Of a stretch of DNA of 64,000 nt, positions 23,901-33,499 are shown piece after piece (position 1 is the stretch's first letter; every line of letters starts with the position of its first letter). The notes beneath the pieces are model-generated. The model had not been told where the DNA came from. It ran no database searches and saw only the letters and a list, made by a program, of their open reading frames with translations. Made by a program: the position numbers and the translations under genes. Origin of the DNA: Telopea speciosissima (lineage: Eukaryota; Streptophyta; Magnoliopsida; Proteales; Proteaceae); NCBI RefSeq assembly GCF_018873765.1, contig NC_057919.1, positions 59,743,484 through 59,807,483 of the forward strand, read 5' to 3'.

Positions 23901-24415
23901 TAAATAAAATGAACTACACCTCATGTAGGACTCATTTGGTTGTGCTTGCATGTGCATGCATGGTTTATATTTCATTCACGGGCTCGGTGGGGCTCACACT
24001 CTTGTATATTTTCTTTTAGGTGATTTTGCAGGTACTGGTTTGCCAATGGACGATGAAGCTGTTGATGGACTGTAGATTTTCCTCATGTTGTTGATCTACG
24101 AAGATTTTGTTATTATTTGAATTTCTCTTTTTCAGGAAGTGTAATTACCTTGACAATGTACCTTTTGTACATAAATGGATATGTATATGATATAACATAG
24201 GTACTTGAGATTTTACTGTAATTAATATAATCTATCTTTTGGGTAGTTTTTCTTTTATCTTCCGTGGCACTCTGATATTCATTTATTATTTTTTACCCTC
24301 ATTGTGTTGTTTGTGACATGTCAATACTACTTCTGCATCCTTGGGGATTGGTGGATGTGGTTCGACATCCAGGTCACCCGCCCGATCCTCCCAGGGGGTG
24401 GTTTGGGGTGTGACA
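20982..24415. mobile_element. Solo LTR, 3.4 kb, in SSL intron 1
   Basis: A 3,434-bp segment begins TGTTAAACCCGTGCCC and ends GGTTTGGGGTGTGACA, with TG/CA termini. It is flanked by the perfect 5-bp duplication ATAAA (20977-20981 and 24416-24420). No internal coding region and no second LTR are present, so it is a solo LTR left by recombination between two LTRs. A TATA-like TATATATAA lies at 21617. Inside are repeated motifs: ACTGGTCCATTG-type units at about 22620-23020, and a pair of GTAGAATGGGATG units at 23390 and 23490. The size and the ending suggest a Gypsy chromovirus, but family is inference. Confidence 0.8.
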
Positions 24416-25501
24416 ATAAATGCTTTTTTCACATGCACCTCTAGCTTTTGTTGTTTTGACCAATTGTCGGATTATAATGGTGCTGGAGTTGTTCTTTGTC
24501 AATTTTTTATTCTAGTTTTATCTAATATTTAACTTACAAATTCTCTTTTTGTTTTTTTTTTTTCTTCATTCAGGTTGAGTAACTTGTGTGATGGTTTTAA
24601 TAATCCACGATTACCACTACCGATTGGAACCCTATTATAGAAGGTCATTGGGATTGGAGTTCAATAACATCACATGCGAGTTATATATAGCAAACTCCAT
24701 GTTTGGCTTTTTGGCGGTGGGACCTAAAGATGGATTTGCAACTCAACTTGCCATTGATGTTAACGGTGTTCCCTTTTTATTTGCTAATGGATTGGACATC
24801 GACCAAAACACTGGGATTATTTAGTTCACAGATAGTAGCACTAGATTTCATAGAAGGCAACAAATTTATCTTCTGTTCACCTCCTATAACTATTATTATA
24901 ATGATTTCTTCTCCCCTCCTCCCCTAATTCTTAACTCCTTTATTGTTATGAAATTAATATATAATAACATTTTTGTTCATTATGTGCATTTTGCAGTGAA
25001 TATGCAGCTATAATCCTTAGTGGGGACCTGACAGGGAGGCTATTAAAATATGACCCAAGCACAAGAATCGTGACAGTGTTGCTTGGGGGCGTTGCATTCC
25101 CAAATGGAGTCGCTGTAAGTCATGATATCACATTTGTCCATGTCACTGAGATGACTATCGGTAGAGTCCTAAGATACTAACTTAAAGGTCCCAAAGCTAA
25201 AACCAAAGATGTCTTCATCCAACTCCCAGGACAACCAAACAACATCAAAAGGAATGCGAGAGAAGAATTTTGGGTGGCACTGAACCCTTTTCAAGGAGGA
25301 CCACGTTTCATGCCACTCCCAAAAATTCTGTCCATCATGCATTCTCAAGCCATGAAGTTAGATGAAAATGGGATGGTTATGGAGGTGTTTGCGCATAATG
25401 ATGGAAGCAGATTGGAGGCTACCAGTGAAGCACAAGAAAAGGATGAAAATTTATAGATTGGTTCTATTGTTTCTTCTAATGTTATTGTTTTTAGGCCTTA
25501 G

Positions 25502-27357
25502 AATGTAGCTTTAGTAATCTATGGCTTTTGAGTTTTGGAATGAAAGTTACACTTTTACTAATAGCTTCAGTTTAGTAGTAAATTAAATCTATGGCTTTTG
25601 AGTTTTGAATTATAACTTTAGTTTAGTAGTAAATGTTGTCTAATTTGGTTAGTAGACATTATTTCTTTCCTTATTCCAGTTGCTATGTATAATTATCAGA
25701 ATTTTCCCAATACATGCTCTTTATTTTCAATTTGCTGTTTCATTACTTTATCCCATGTCAAAAGCAAATTACATAGGGTCTTTTTGTTATCATTTTTACT
25801 TTTGTTGTTCTAATACAAAAACATTTTTTGTGGGTGTTTGGTATTATTTATGGATCCTATTTTATATTTAAAACAAATCAAAATAATAGAAAAACCATAA
25901 TAAGGTCAAGACCCATTTATCTATTATGGCCTAAAATTGTTTTTTGGACATTTATGCTGACACTTAAATGAGCATGGCTAAAAAGCCCCCAAATTGAAGG
26001 GCGAAATAGTCATTTACGTTTGTTTTAGAAACCCCTCTTTTCTTTTTCTCCGGCGCATCGCACCTAAAACCAGCCATCGCTAATTTTTAAAAACTACAAA
26101 ACAATTTTCATGACGATGGTAAGATCTGTCAAAGACGAGTCGATAGAGCGGGAGTTCCTCCTTCTTCTCCCATGCATCGCATCTAGGACCAGCCATCAAA
26201 CAAGTATACAACTCTCTTGGGCGATGGTAAGATAGATTTGTTAGAGACGAGTCGTCAGAGTGGGAGTTTGTAGCTTGGAGAGTTGATTGGTTGAGGGAGT
26301 TTCTCCATTGCAGACTCGGAAGACAGAAACGTGGAAGATTGAACAAAAAAGGCAAGAATATTCAAACATGAAGGGGTGGTGGTCTTTTAATTGTCTACTC
26401 CAGAATAAAGAGATGGATAATCTTTGCTGACCAGATGTAGGAGAACGACAACTTACTGGCTATCGGTAGGCATACATAACGGTTTGATTGAGCACAAAGA
26501 TGTTCAAGATTTGATGTTTGTAACAAGGTGTGTCATGTACTCACTAATTTCCACTTTATTTTGTCCTCATTTTATGACAGTCACTACTGCTTCAAGCATC
26601 TGTTTTATGCATTCCACCATGTACCCCATATTCCTCTGCAGGAAAAAAAAACACTTCATTTTATAAAGGAGAATTATAACAAATTAACCAAAAGACTTGA
26701 GGTGAGTTTTTTTTCAAGTTCCGTTATGTTCATATCTTGAGTTTATTAGCCATGAATATTGGAACAACGATATGTCATTGATGGTACCAGTCATTGCCAT
26801 TGCCATTGGCAGTGTAGCTTTAGCCTGTGATACCCCTGCATCTTCCCAACTTTAAAGGAAAAAAAAACAAAAGCTGTACCAAAAATACTCTGTTATGGTT
26901 TTGGGAACGAATTGAGATGAAAGATGGGTGAAAGGGGAACCACTACTTAAACCATATATGGGCTTTGGACCCATTTCTTCAAAAATGTTATATAAACTAT
27001 TTATCTATTGTTTACCAAACCATTTTTAATTTTTGATCAAAATTGGTTTGATAAAAATCACATACTTATTAAAAAAAAAAGGGCCATTTTAATTTTGTAG
27101 TTCCACAATCACATCGACCACCCAACTTTAATCTTTAATTGCAATACAACAAACAATAGGACAGAAAATTTGTAAGAACAGATTTTTGCTGGTAAATATA
27201 TGCACAATACACAATATAGACTCAACCAAAAATCTCATCCAGAAAGTTGATTGATAGTAGAAACTAGAGAACTTAAATTATTTAAGTTCTTAATTAGAAT
27301 AACGGATAATGCTCATCTGGATCACCATGCTAGAATCAATACTACCACGAGACATGC
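25502..27357. other. Non-coding stretch after the SSL pseudogene
   Basis: No gene is supported. A short tandem duplication (about 65 bp, sharing CTATGGCTTTTGAGTTTTG) lies at 25515-25640, probably in the old 3' UTR. A roughly 110-bp imperfect direct duplication lies at 26050-26280 (both units contain GCATCGCA and GACGATGGTAAGAT-like strings with GACGAGTCG). The rest is A/T-rich. Confidence 0.5.
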
Positions 27358-27526
27358 CAAAAAGGCCATACCTAGTGCACAAGGCTCCCGAATTTAGTAG
27401 GGTTTGGGGAGGGTCAAATGTATGCAACCTTACCTCTGTTTACAATGAGGCTGTTTCCAGGACTTGAACCCATGACCAAGAGTTCAGCAAGTGAGCACTT
27501 GACCAACGCGCCAAGCACGACCTTCC
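27358..27526 (-). mobile_element. Au-type SINE
   Basis: Read on the minus strand, it has a tRNA-like head with a polymerase III B box (GGGTTCAAGTCC) and an A-box-like GTGCTTGGCGCGTTGG. The typical Au SINE body follows: GGAAACAGCCTC, then GGTAAGGTTGCATACA, then GGGAGCCTTGTGCACTAGG, ending GGCCTTTTTGG. The layout and length of about 170 bp match the Au SINE family of angiosperms. It is old and carries several substitutions relative to the pattern I remember. Confidence 0.8.
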
Positions 27527-28003
27527 CCATTTCTAACAATAGTTCAAGTTTAATGTTGAGATATGTGCTAATTTTTTTTTATATCATTTGTCATACAAGA
27601 TTCATAACCCAATTTTGGCATCATTATGAACTATTGAGAAAATGTGTCAATGCCTTGTGAGTATAATTATCATACATGGATAAGGCTTTAACAACATTGT
27701 TTGAGGAGAAACTCATTTCACACAACAGGTTGTAAGAATTAACAAATAATTCACAAACTTGAAAACAATACACATAATTTATTCAAACAATATCAGACAA
27801 ACACATATTTTAGTGAAATTGCAAAAGGTTTGTTGTGTAGTTATAGGTCATCTGAATGTGCTCAGTGGGTGATGAAGCTTCCAAACTTGGGTTCTCTCAA
27901 GTATGACTTTTGGCTGGTGCTTGGGGTAATGAAGCCTCCACACTTGGATTCGTTCAAGGTTCGACCTTGTTGTTGAGATTGGACCGAGTGCCCCTTTGTT
28001 CAC

Positions 28004-28284
28004 CTCGATGAGAACACTTGTCGGGGAGACCCCTGGAAAGTAACACTCTAGCTGTACATGTTCCATGCCCTAATTTTTTCAAGGGTGCTTGTAGAAGAGG
28101 GAATATGTATGAATATGCTTATGGGGTTTTTGACTGACAACTTCATCCAGCTGGAGAACACTCGATGAGAATAGTCGTCGGAGAGAACCCTAGAAGTAAC
28201 ACTACAACTGTGTTCCATGCCCTAATTTTCACAAGGGTGCTTGTAGAGGAGGGGATATGTGTGAATATGCTTATGGGGTTTTTT
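28004..28284. repeat. Imperfect tandem repeat, two units of about 125 bp
   Basis: Units at 28004-28131 and 28161-28284 share CTCGATGAGAA at the start, TTCCATGCCCTAATTTT in the middle and GAATATGCTTATGGGGTTTT at the end. A 29-bp spacer lies between them. No coding role is visible. Confidence 0.7.
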
Positions 28285-28399
28285 GAGTACGTGATGGCTT
28301 CATCCTGCACAATATAGAAATCATCTATGCAAGGATGGAACTAATTGCATACGACGGGTCTGCTTCTTCACCCACACACCTGAAGAGCTCCACCCCTAG

Positions 28400-28764
28400 T
28401 AAGGGTGTCAATCGGTTTGGTTCCAGAGAGTGTTGTTGTGATTCAGAATCGAACCAAGAACCGAACCGATTCTAAAATTCAATACTCAAACCGAACCTAC
28501 TCGGTTTCATTTCTTATTCGTTTCGAAATTCGGTTCTATTAGGTTCTTACACAATTTAGTTCCAATTCCTCTACTCAGTCCATCTACTATAATATACATA
28601 CTATAATATTATAGTATAATATATTAGTATTATAAAATCGAATACGAGCATTAGTAATATATACTATAAAATATTAGTATTATAATGTATTAATATACTA
28701 TAATATATTAGTATTATAAAATAGTAACATACTTGTAGGCACTAAAATTTTGTCACCACCCTTA
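28400..28764. mobile_element. hAT-like MITE, degraded
   Basis: It begins TAAGGGTGTCAATCGG and ends TGTCACCACCCTTA, close to the inverted ends of the hAT-like MITE at 55887-56559. The interior has repeated CGGTTC/GAACCG motifs followed by A/T-rich tandem units around TATTAGTATTATAAAA (28600-28720). No matching 8-bp duplication flanks it, so the right end is uncertain. Confidence 0.45.
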
Positions 28765-29599
28765 GCGATGATGACAATAGGACACAGATGAAAGGAATCT
28801 CACCCAAGCCTAGAGGAGCCCATGAAAATCCTTGAAAAACCAGTGAAAACCAATAAAATAACCAGAAAAAGCCCATTAAAAGCCCATTTTAAGGGGTTTG
28901 GGGCACCCCTCAATTGCGACATCGTGGGCTTTAAGCCCTTGCGACGTGGAAAAACCGCGACGCTGCGTAGAGGGGGGGACTACAGTCTCATGTCAGTTGG
29001 ATGACCTCATCTGCGGCGCTGCGAAAATCAAGGAACAAAAGAGAGGGAAGAGGGCCCAGCTCCGCGATTTGTGAGTTTTGAGAGTGTTTTCTCTCCCCCT
29101 TTCTGATCCTTTGCGTCTTGAAGATCATTCTCACCATGGGTAGATCCATTGATTACCCCGCTTGGGGAATGATTCTATCGATTGTGTTCCCTACACTGCC
29201 AGCGTAGTTATTATTTTGTCTGCATACAGATAACAAAACCCCCAAGATAGCCGTTATTCTGTCCACAATCAATTCTTGATCCATGTATCACCAAGTGAGT
29301 TGAGTAAGAAGGGTGATGATCTGACTCCACCTGAGTCATGGGACGACAGATACTCCGAGGTTCATTGCATTTTTGGCTTAGAGGTATAATTGTCATACTT
29401 CATTTTATCACAATGTAGTCCTTCAATTCTCGTTGTTGTAGTGTATATAGTAGTTAAATGTCCTTTCATTTTCTTTCTATATAAGTAGATTCAAGCATAA
29501 TATATGTTTGTTAATTAATTGTGTTGTATAGTTTTGATAACCTTTATAGTCTCATATGATAACATGAAAATACCATAAGGAGAGAATATTTGACATTAA
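28765..29599. other. No gene seen
   Basis: A stretch with locally high G/C (28890-29040) and no supported coding region. It may be part of the LTR whose end lies at about 29932, but I could not find an LTR start. Confidence 0.4.
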
Positions 29600-29951
29600 G
29601 CATCTAAATTAGAAAGATCGGTTTAACCGGGCGAGATGGGGTGTTAATACCTTCTCATCCTCGTAACCTGACCCCTTAACCATGCTCTGACCATACCATT
29701 TGGAATCATGTGACTTTATCCGTTCACTTAGATAAAGTCACACCCATTGGGTCCTAGGCCCTAATCCTAGGTGGTGACTCCATCTATTATAATTTGTTAA
29801 GCATGACCCCCACCCCTATATGTCAAACAAGACTGATTTTTATATCTCATTGTCGCCAAAAAGGGCCACATAAAGCAACGGATCCCGCCCGTAAGGCGAT
29901 TAAACCCGCATCTGGAGGCCGTGGTACCTACAATGGCGACTCCACTAGGGA
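29600..29951 (+). mobile_element. LTR end and primer-binding site of a Ty3/Gypsy fossil
   Basis: Sequence ending GTGGTACCTACA is followed by TGGCGACTCCACTAGGGA (29934-29951). This has the form of the primer-binding site seen next to the 5' LTR of Tat/Ogre-type Gypsy elements. No gag or pol was recognised downstream (29952-30720) and no second LTR was found, so only a fragment remains. Its orientation would be plus. Confidence 0.5.
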
Positions 29952-31548
29952 ATCTTTTATCAGTCAAACTTTCGATACTAGATGCTACCATTAAATGCAA
30001 GAATATTCTCTCTGATTAGGATTGTGGTAACATGTGTGACTAACCCTTTTTGTACTATACTAACTGCATCATGCATAATGGTTGAAGTGAAAGTAGGAGA
30101 CGAGGGTACTCCTTGTCATGCCTTTACCCCCGGGGAGGTAAAGCACGTCATACTAAGTACTATGAGATCGGATGACAGCCACTTCCCACATCACATTTGC
30201 ACACACACGGCATGGGAACACAATTACCCCTGTGGTTAGTCGTTGGACCCCATGTGTAGTCATATTCAGGGTGAAGCCACAACCCTTGATATTTACTGTA
30301 CATGTTTAGAATCATAAGCGAAGATGATCACTGATGTGCTGTGGGGAACGTTAGATACTCAAAAAAGGCATTAGTTTGATCATTCTGAGACTGACTGATC
30401 TACTTCCCAAGTATATCAATAGAATCAAGTAACGATAACTCGTTGAAAATGATAGGTATATCGATTCCGTCAAGGGAGACCTTTTCTGTCCTATCAACTT
30501 CCCTATAGCATGCATCATATAGGAAAATATACCATATACGACTAGGACATGCCACAAACTAACTTAGTAAGTTGTTTGAGGATCAGAGTCAAAATTCTCA
30601 ATGATATATCCTAACTTAACATGGGATGCCTATCAAGTAGGAACTCCACAGTCCCTCGATTGTCCCTCGGAATGGGTATGTCTCTAAGATAACATATTAT
30701 TCGTTTTCCAAGATACATTATTTAAAAACGATATACCAATGGAACCCTACATGTCCCGCGATAAAAGGCATTATGTATTAATACATGATGCTTAGGCTCA
30801 ATGGATTGTGCCTTTCGTTTTCTCCTAATTGCGACTTCATCGATTTCAACCAGACTTTGACATGAATTATTGGTTGAAGATAGTGAAAAGCAATGGCTCA
30901 AAGAGAAGGGTGGTTCTGATAGGCAAAATGACTTTCTATACTTTGTGAACCCAACAGTAGATAAGATAAGGGGGGGGGGGGGATGAGAGAATGGGGGTAG
31001 GTGGTGGTAGTGGAGAGGGGATGGTGGTATATGTAAGGGGAAGGAGCAAGTGGTTGTAGCAGGAGTGGAAGCGGTGGGAGAGGTGGAAGTGGATGCATAA
31101 GCGCGGATGTGAAGGTGGCCAGGAGTGGGGTTGAGAGGGTAAAATTGGAAATATATTCGGTTTGGAATAGGACTAAGTTCACAAAGAACCTCAAATGTTA
31201 CTTTTAAAACTTGAGTTACCTCCAAAGTACTTTAATCAAATATTGGGCACCTCATATTTAATTTACCTCCCCCCAAAAAAAGGAAATTATCAACGCCACC
31301 CCTTCAGGTTTGCCAATTTTAAGGCACCCACAAGAATTATTGAATATCAACTATTATCCAGATTTTAACGGGATTAACCTATGGAATACGATTTACTAAA
31401 TTACCCTCTAAAGCTAGGTTTTAAAGAGGTTAGGTCCATCGCATCCCTTACTCCTCCTGATTCTAAATTACCTTCTAAAGCTAGGTTTTAAAGAGGTTCT
31501 CTAGACGATCTAGGGTTTCAAGAACCTGAACAGCCGCTTGATGTCATT
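29952..31548. other. Non-coding, partly low complexity
   Basis: No supported gene. The first 0.7 kb may be Gypsy leader. Positions 30965-31140 are a G/A- and GGT-rich low-complexity tract; it gives a Pro/Ser/Thr-rich frame on the minus strand that I do not believe is a protein. A short direct repeat (CTAAAGCTAGGTTTTAAAGA) occurs at about 31412 and 31478. Confidence 0.5.
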
Positions 31549-32238
31549 TACGGGTGAAACAGGACCGGGTTGGGCCGAGTTTTTTAAAACCCCAGCCCCA
31601 CCCTAAGTCCTCTTAGCTCAGCTCAAGCCCAACTCGGCCCTAGGTCGGGATGAGATATCTTAGCTCAGGCCAAACCCTGTCGGGCTCAGTCCAGCCTAGC
31701 CCAGCCCAGCCCGACCTTGATTGGGTTGGGCTAGGCCGAGTTGGGCCTGATTTTTGCCAACTGTTGGGTTGGCCCTGATTGACCCTATTTTTGCGACCCT
31801 AACTGACCTCTCTTTTTATTTTATTTTTTTTTTCCATTTGCTTCGTCTTATGCATTAAAAAAAATGAGAAACATGTGATTGGGTATTGATTTGTTTAATT
31901 AGGTGACTATTAGATTTTCTTTGGGTTAAAAAATTTAATTCAATCTTAAAATTTTAAATACTTTCGTTTAATAGATAATTAAACTTTTTTTTTCTAAACC
32001 AATAGATAATTAGATACTAAACAAAAATTGTAATATGTAAACATTAAATTGTAAAGCATAACCGAATACAAGGCCGGGCTGGGGTAGGCTCAGCCCGAGG
32101 CCTCAACCCTGGCCACCCAGATCCTAATCTCGAGCCTCAAAATTCCAACCCTAACCCGCCCTCAGGGTTGAAAATCCAGCCTAGGCCCTGTTTGGGCTCA
32201 GGGCGGGATCGGGCCGACATACCAAACTTACACCCCTA
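31549..32238. mobile_element. hAT-like MITE, 690 bp, with 8-bp target duplication
   Basis: It begins TACGGGTGAAAC and ends CTTACACCCCTA, so short inverted ends match the TA(G/A)GGGTG type of plant hAT elements. It is flanked by ATGTCATT (31541-31548) and ATGTCGTT (32239-32246), an 8-bp duplication with one mismatch. Inside, both ends are rich in GGGTTGGGC / GCCCAACC repeats and the centre is A/T-rich. No transposase is present. Confidence 0.75.
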
Positions 32239-33119
32239 ATGTCGTTGCTCCTTCCTCATCCAACGAACCTGTCATTCTCACCATTGACCTCAAAGGCAAA
32301 ACCATAAAATATTATAAGCTACTAACAGATCTGTAATTTAGCCCATGCATACAGTTGGAGAACTTGTATAAATAGCATTACATATTACCATAGATTGAGG
32401 GGCAAATGAAGTAATTTCACATCAGGCTTTTTATCTCTCTATAATAAGGGTAGGAAGGGAAATTCCTTCACTCAAGGAAGAGAGAGAATCTCTTCACCTC
32501 TATTGTTCATTGTCCAAAATACTCTTTCTCCAGTCTAATCATAGTGTCTTATATATTGGGTGGATGAAAAGATTCTCTTCCCACCATAGGTGAACAGAAA
32601 CTCTTCAATCCGATTAATTCTTAACAAATTAGGTTCGAAAACAAAAATGAAAACCTGTGACAACTATGAGCACCCAAATGAAGGAATCCTCATTGTTATT
32701 TTGCCTTGGGGTACCTTAGTTATATAATAAAATTAATTACAAAACAAGTAAATTTGATGTTGTTTTACGCATATTAATTATTCTTATTTCATAATTATCT
32801 AGGAAACTCTGGCCCATTTTATTAAAACCATAGAGGACAACAAGAAGATTATAGTATTAGACCACAAAGTGGAGTAAGACCAACATTTAGAGCACTGGTC
32901 AAGTGCAGATAAATGAGCTACTAATAAAATGAACATAGAAAGCCATGATTACCACTACCTTTCTCATGGTTAGGGTTTGTTAAAGAAGCTATATTAATTG
33001 GAAGATACACAAGAAAGATGGGCTATTTATACAAGTTCACACTTCACTATAGTAACCAGTAATTTTCTTCTTTTAGTGGTGTGGCACATGTTCAAGTAAT
33101 GTTTAGACACATGTCCGCT
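32239..33119. other. Non-coding stretch
   Basis: No gene or repeat was recognised. It ends where homology to the 3' flank of NBS-LRR copy A begins. Confidence 0.5.
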
Positions 33120-33499
33120 GTAATCTTGTTGAGATGATCTGCCACATGTCCCTGTCTCATTGGTTGGTGACAATTAGATTCATCATTTCCAATTCACCGT
33201 AGTGATACCAAATGCTAGATGCCAAATGAGAGAGACTGGAACAGAAAGAAACAGTCAAAGAGATGGACACAATCGGCATATTCTCATGAAGAGGCCACCC
33301 AAATTACAGGGAGGGTTCTTTAAGGAAAACTGAATCCAAAATTTATTAGATATACATCACAAAATGAGGTACTTACATACATACATACACAGAAGAAAAA
33401 GGAAAAAAAAAAAAAAAAGAGAGATGGTGAAGTGAAGTGAAGTGAGCTCGATCAGAACAGAGCAGGGAATCAATCAAAAAAGACGTATGCATGGGACTC
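33120..33499 (-). other. 3' flank of NBS-LRR copy B
   Basis: It aligns with 517-1200 and shares ATGATCTG(C/T)CACATGTCCCTG and AAATTTATTAGATATACATC. Unlike copy A it lacks the 140-bp MITE and so gives the empty site. It includes an A-rich run at 33400-33420. It probably holds the 3' UTR of copy B. Confidence 0.65.

Larger units (their letters stand above)
19597..25501 (+). pseudogene. Strictosidine-synthase-like (SSL) pseudogene
   Basis: Exon 1 (19597-19829) encodes a signal peptide (VLFMIFTAMFIGSSSAF) and the SSL start IPSGPESLAFDCEGRGPYAGV, ending at a clean AG|GTAATT donor. Exon 2 starts after TTCATTCAG at 24574 with CDGFNNP and continues in a shifted frame with RRSLGLEFNNITCELYIAN, VNGVPFLFANGLDIDQNTGI and FTDSSTRFHRR. 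Exon 3 starts at about 24997 with GDLTGRLLKYDPSTR, VAFPNGVAV and GQPNNIKRN, and runs to a TAG at 25499. Damage: one frameshift in exon 2, and stops where the family has Trp or Tyr/Trp (in GII*FTDSS, at 25178 in RVLRY*LKGP, and at 25454 before IGSIV). The donor of intron 2 is unclear. SSL proteins are secreted or vacuolar six-bladed beta-propeller hydrolase-like proteins; true strictosidine synthase activity is not implied. Confidence 0.85.

Noticed and set aside
27440-27526. A tRNA gene on the minus strand
   Set aside because: The A and B boxes belong to an Au SINE head; the sequence does not fold into a full cloverleaf and is followed by the SINE body.
28004-28284. CRISPR-like array
   Set aside because: Only two long imperfect units are present, in plant nuclear DNA; it is an ordinary tandem duplication.
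28400-28764. A confident hAT insertion
   Set aside because: The ends fit but no 8-bp duplication was found, so it is listed only at low confidence.
30722-31225. A 167-codon Pro/Ser/Thr-rich frame on the minus strand
   Set aside because: It is the reverse of a G/A-rich low-complexity tract with no domain or splice context.
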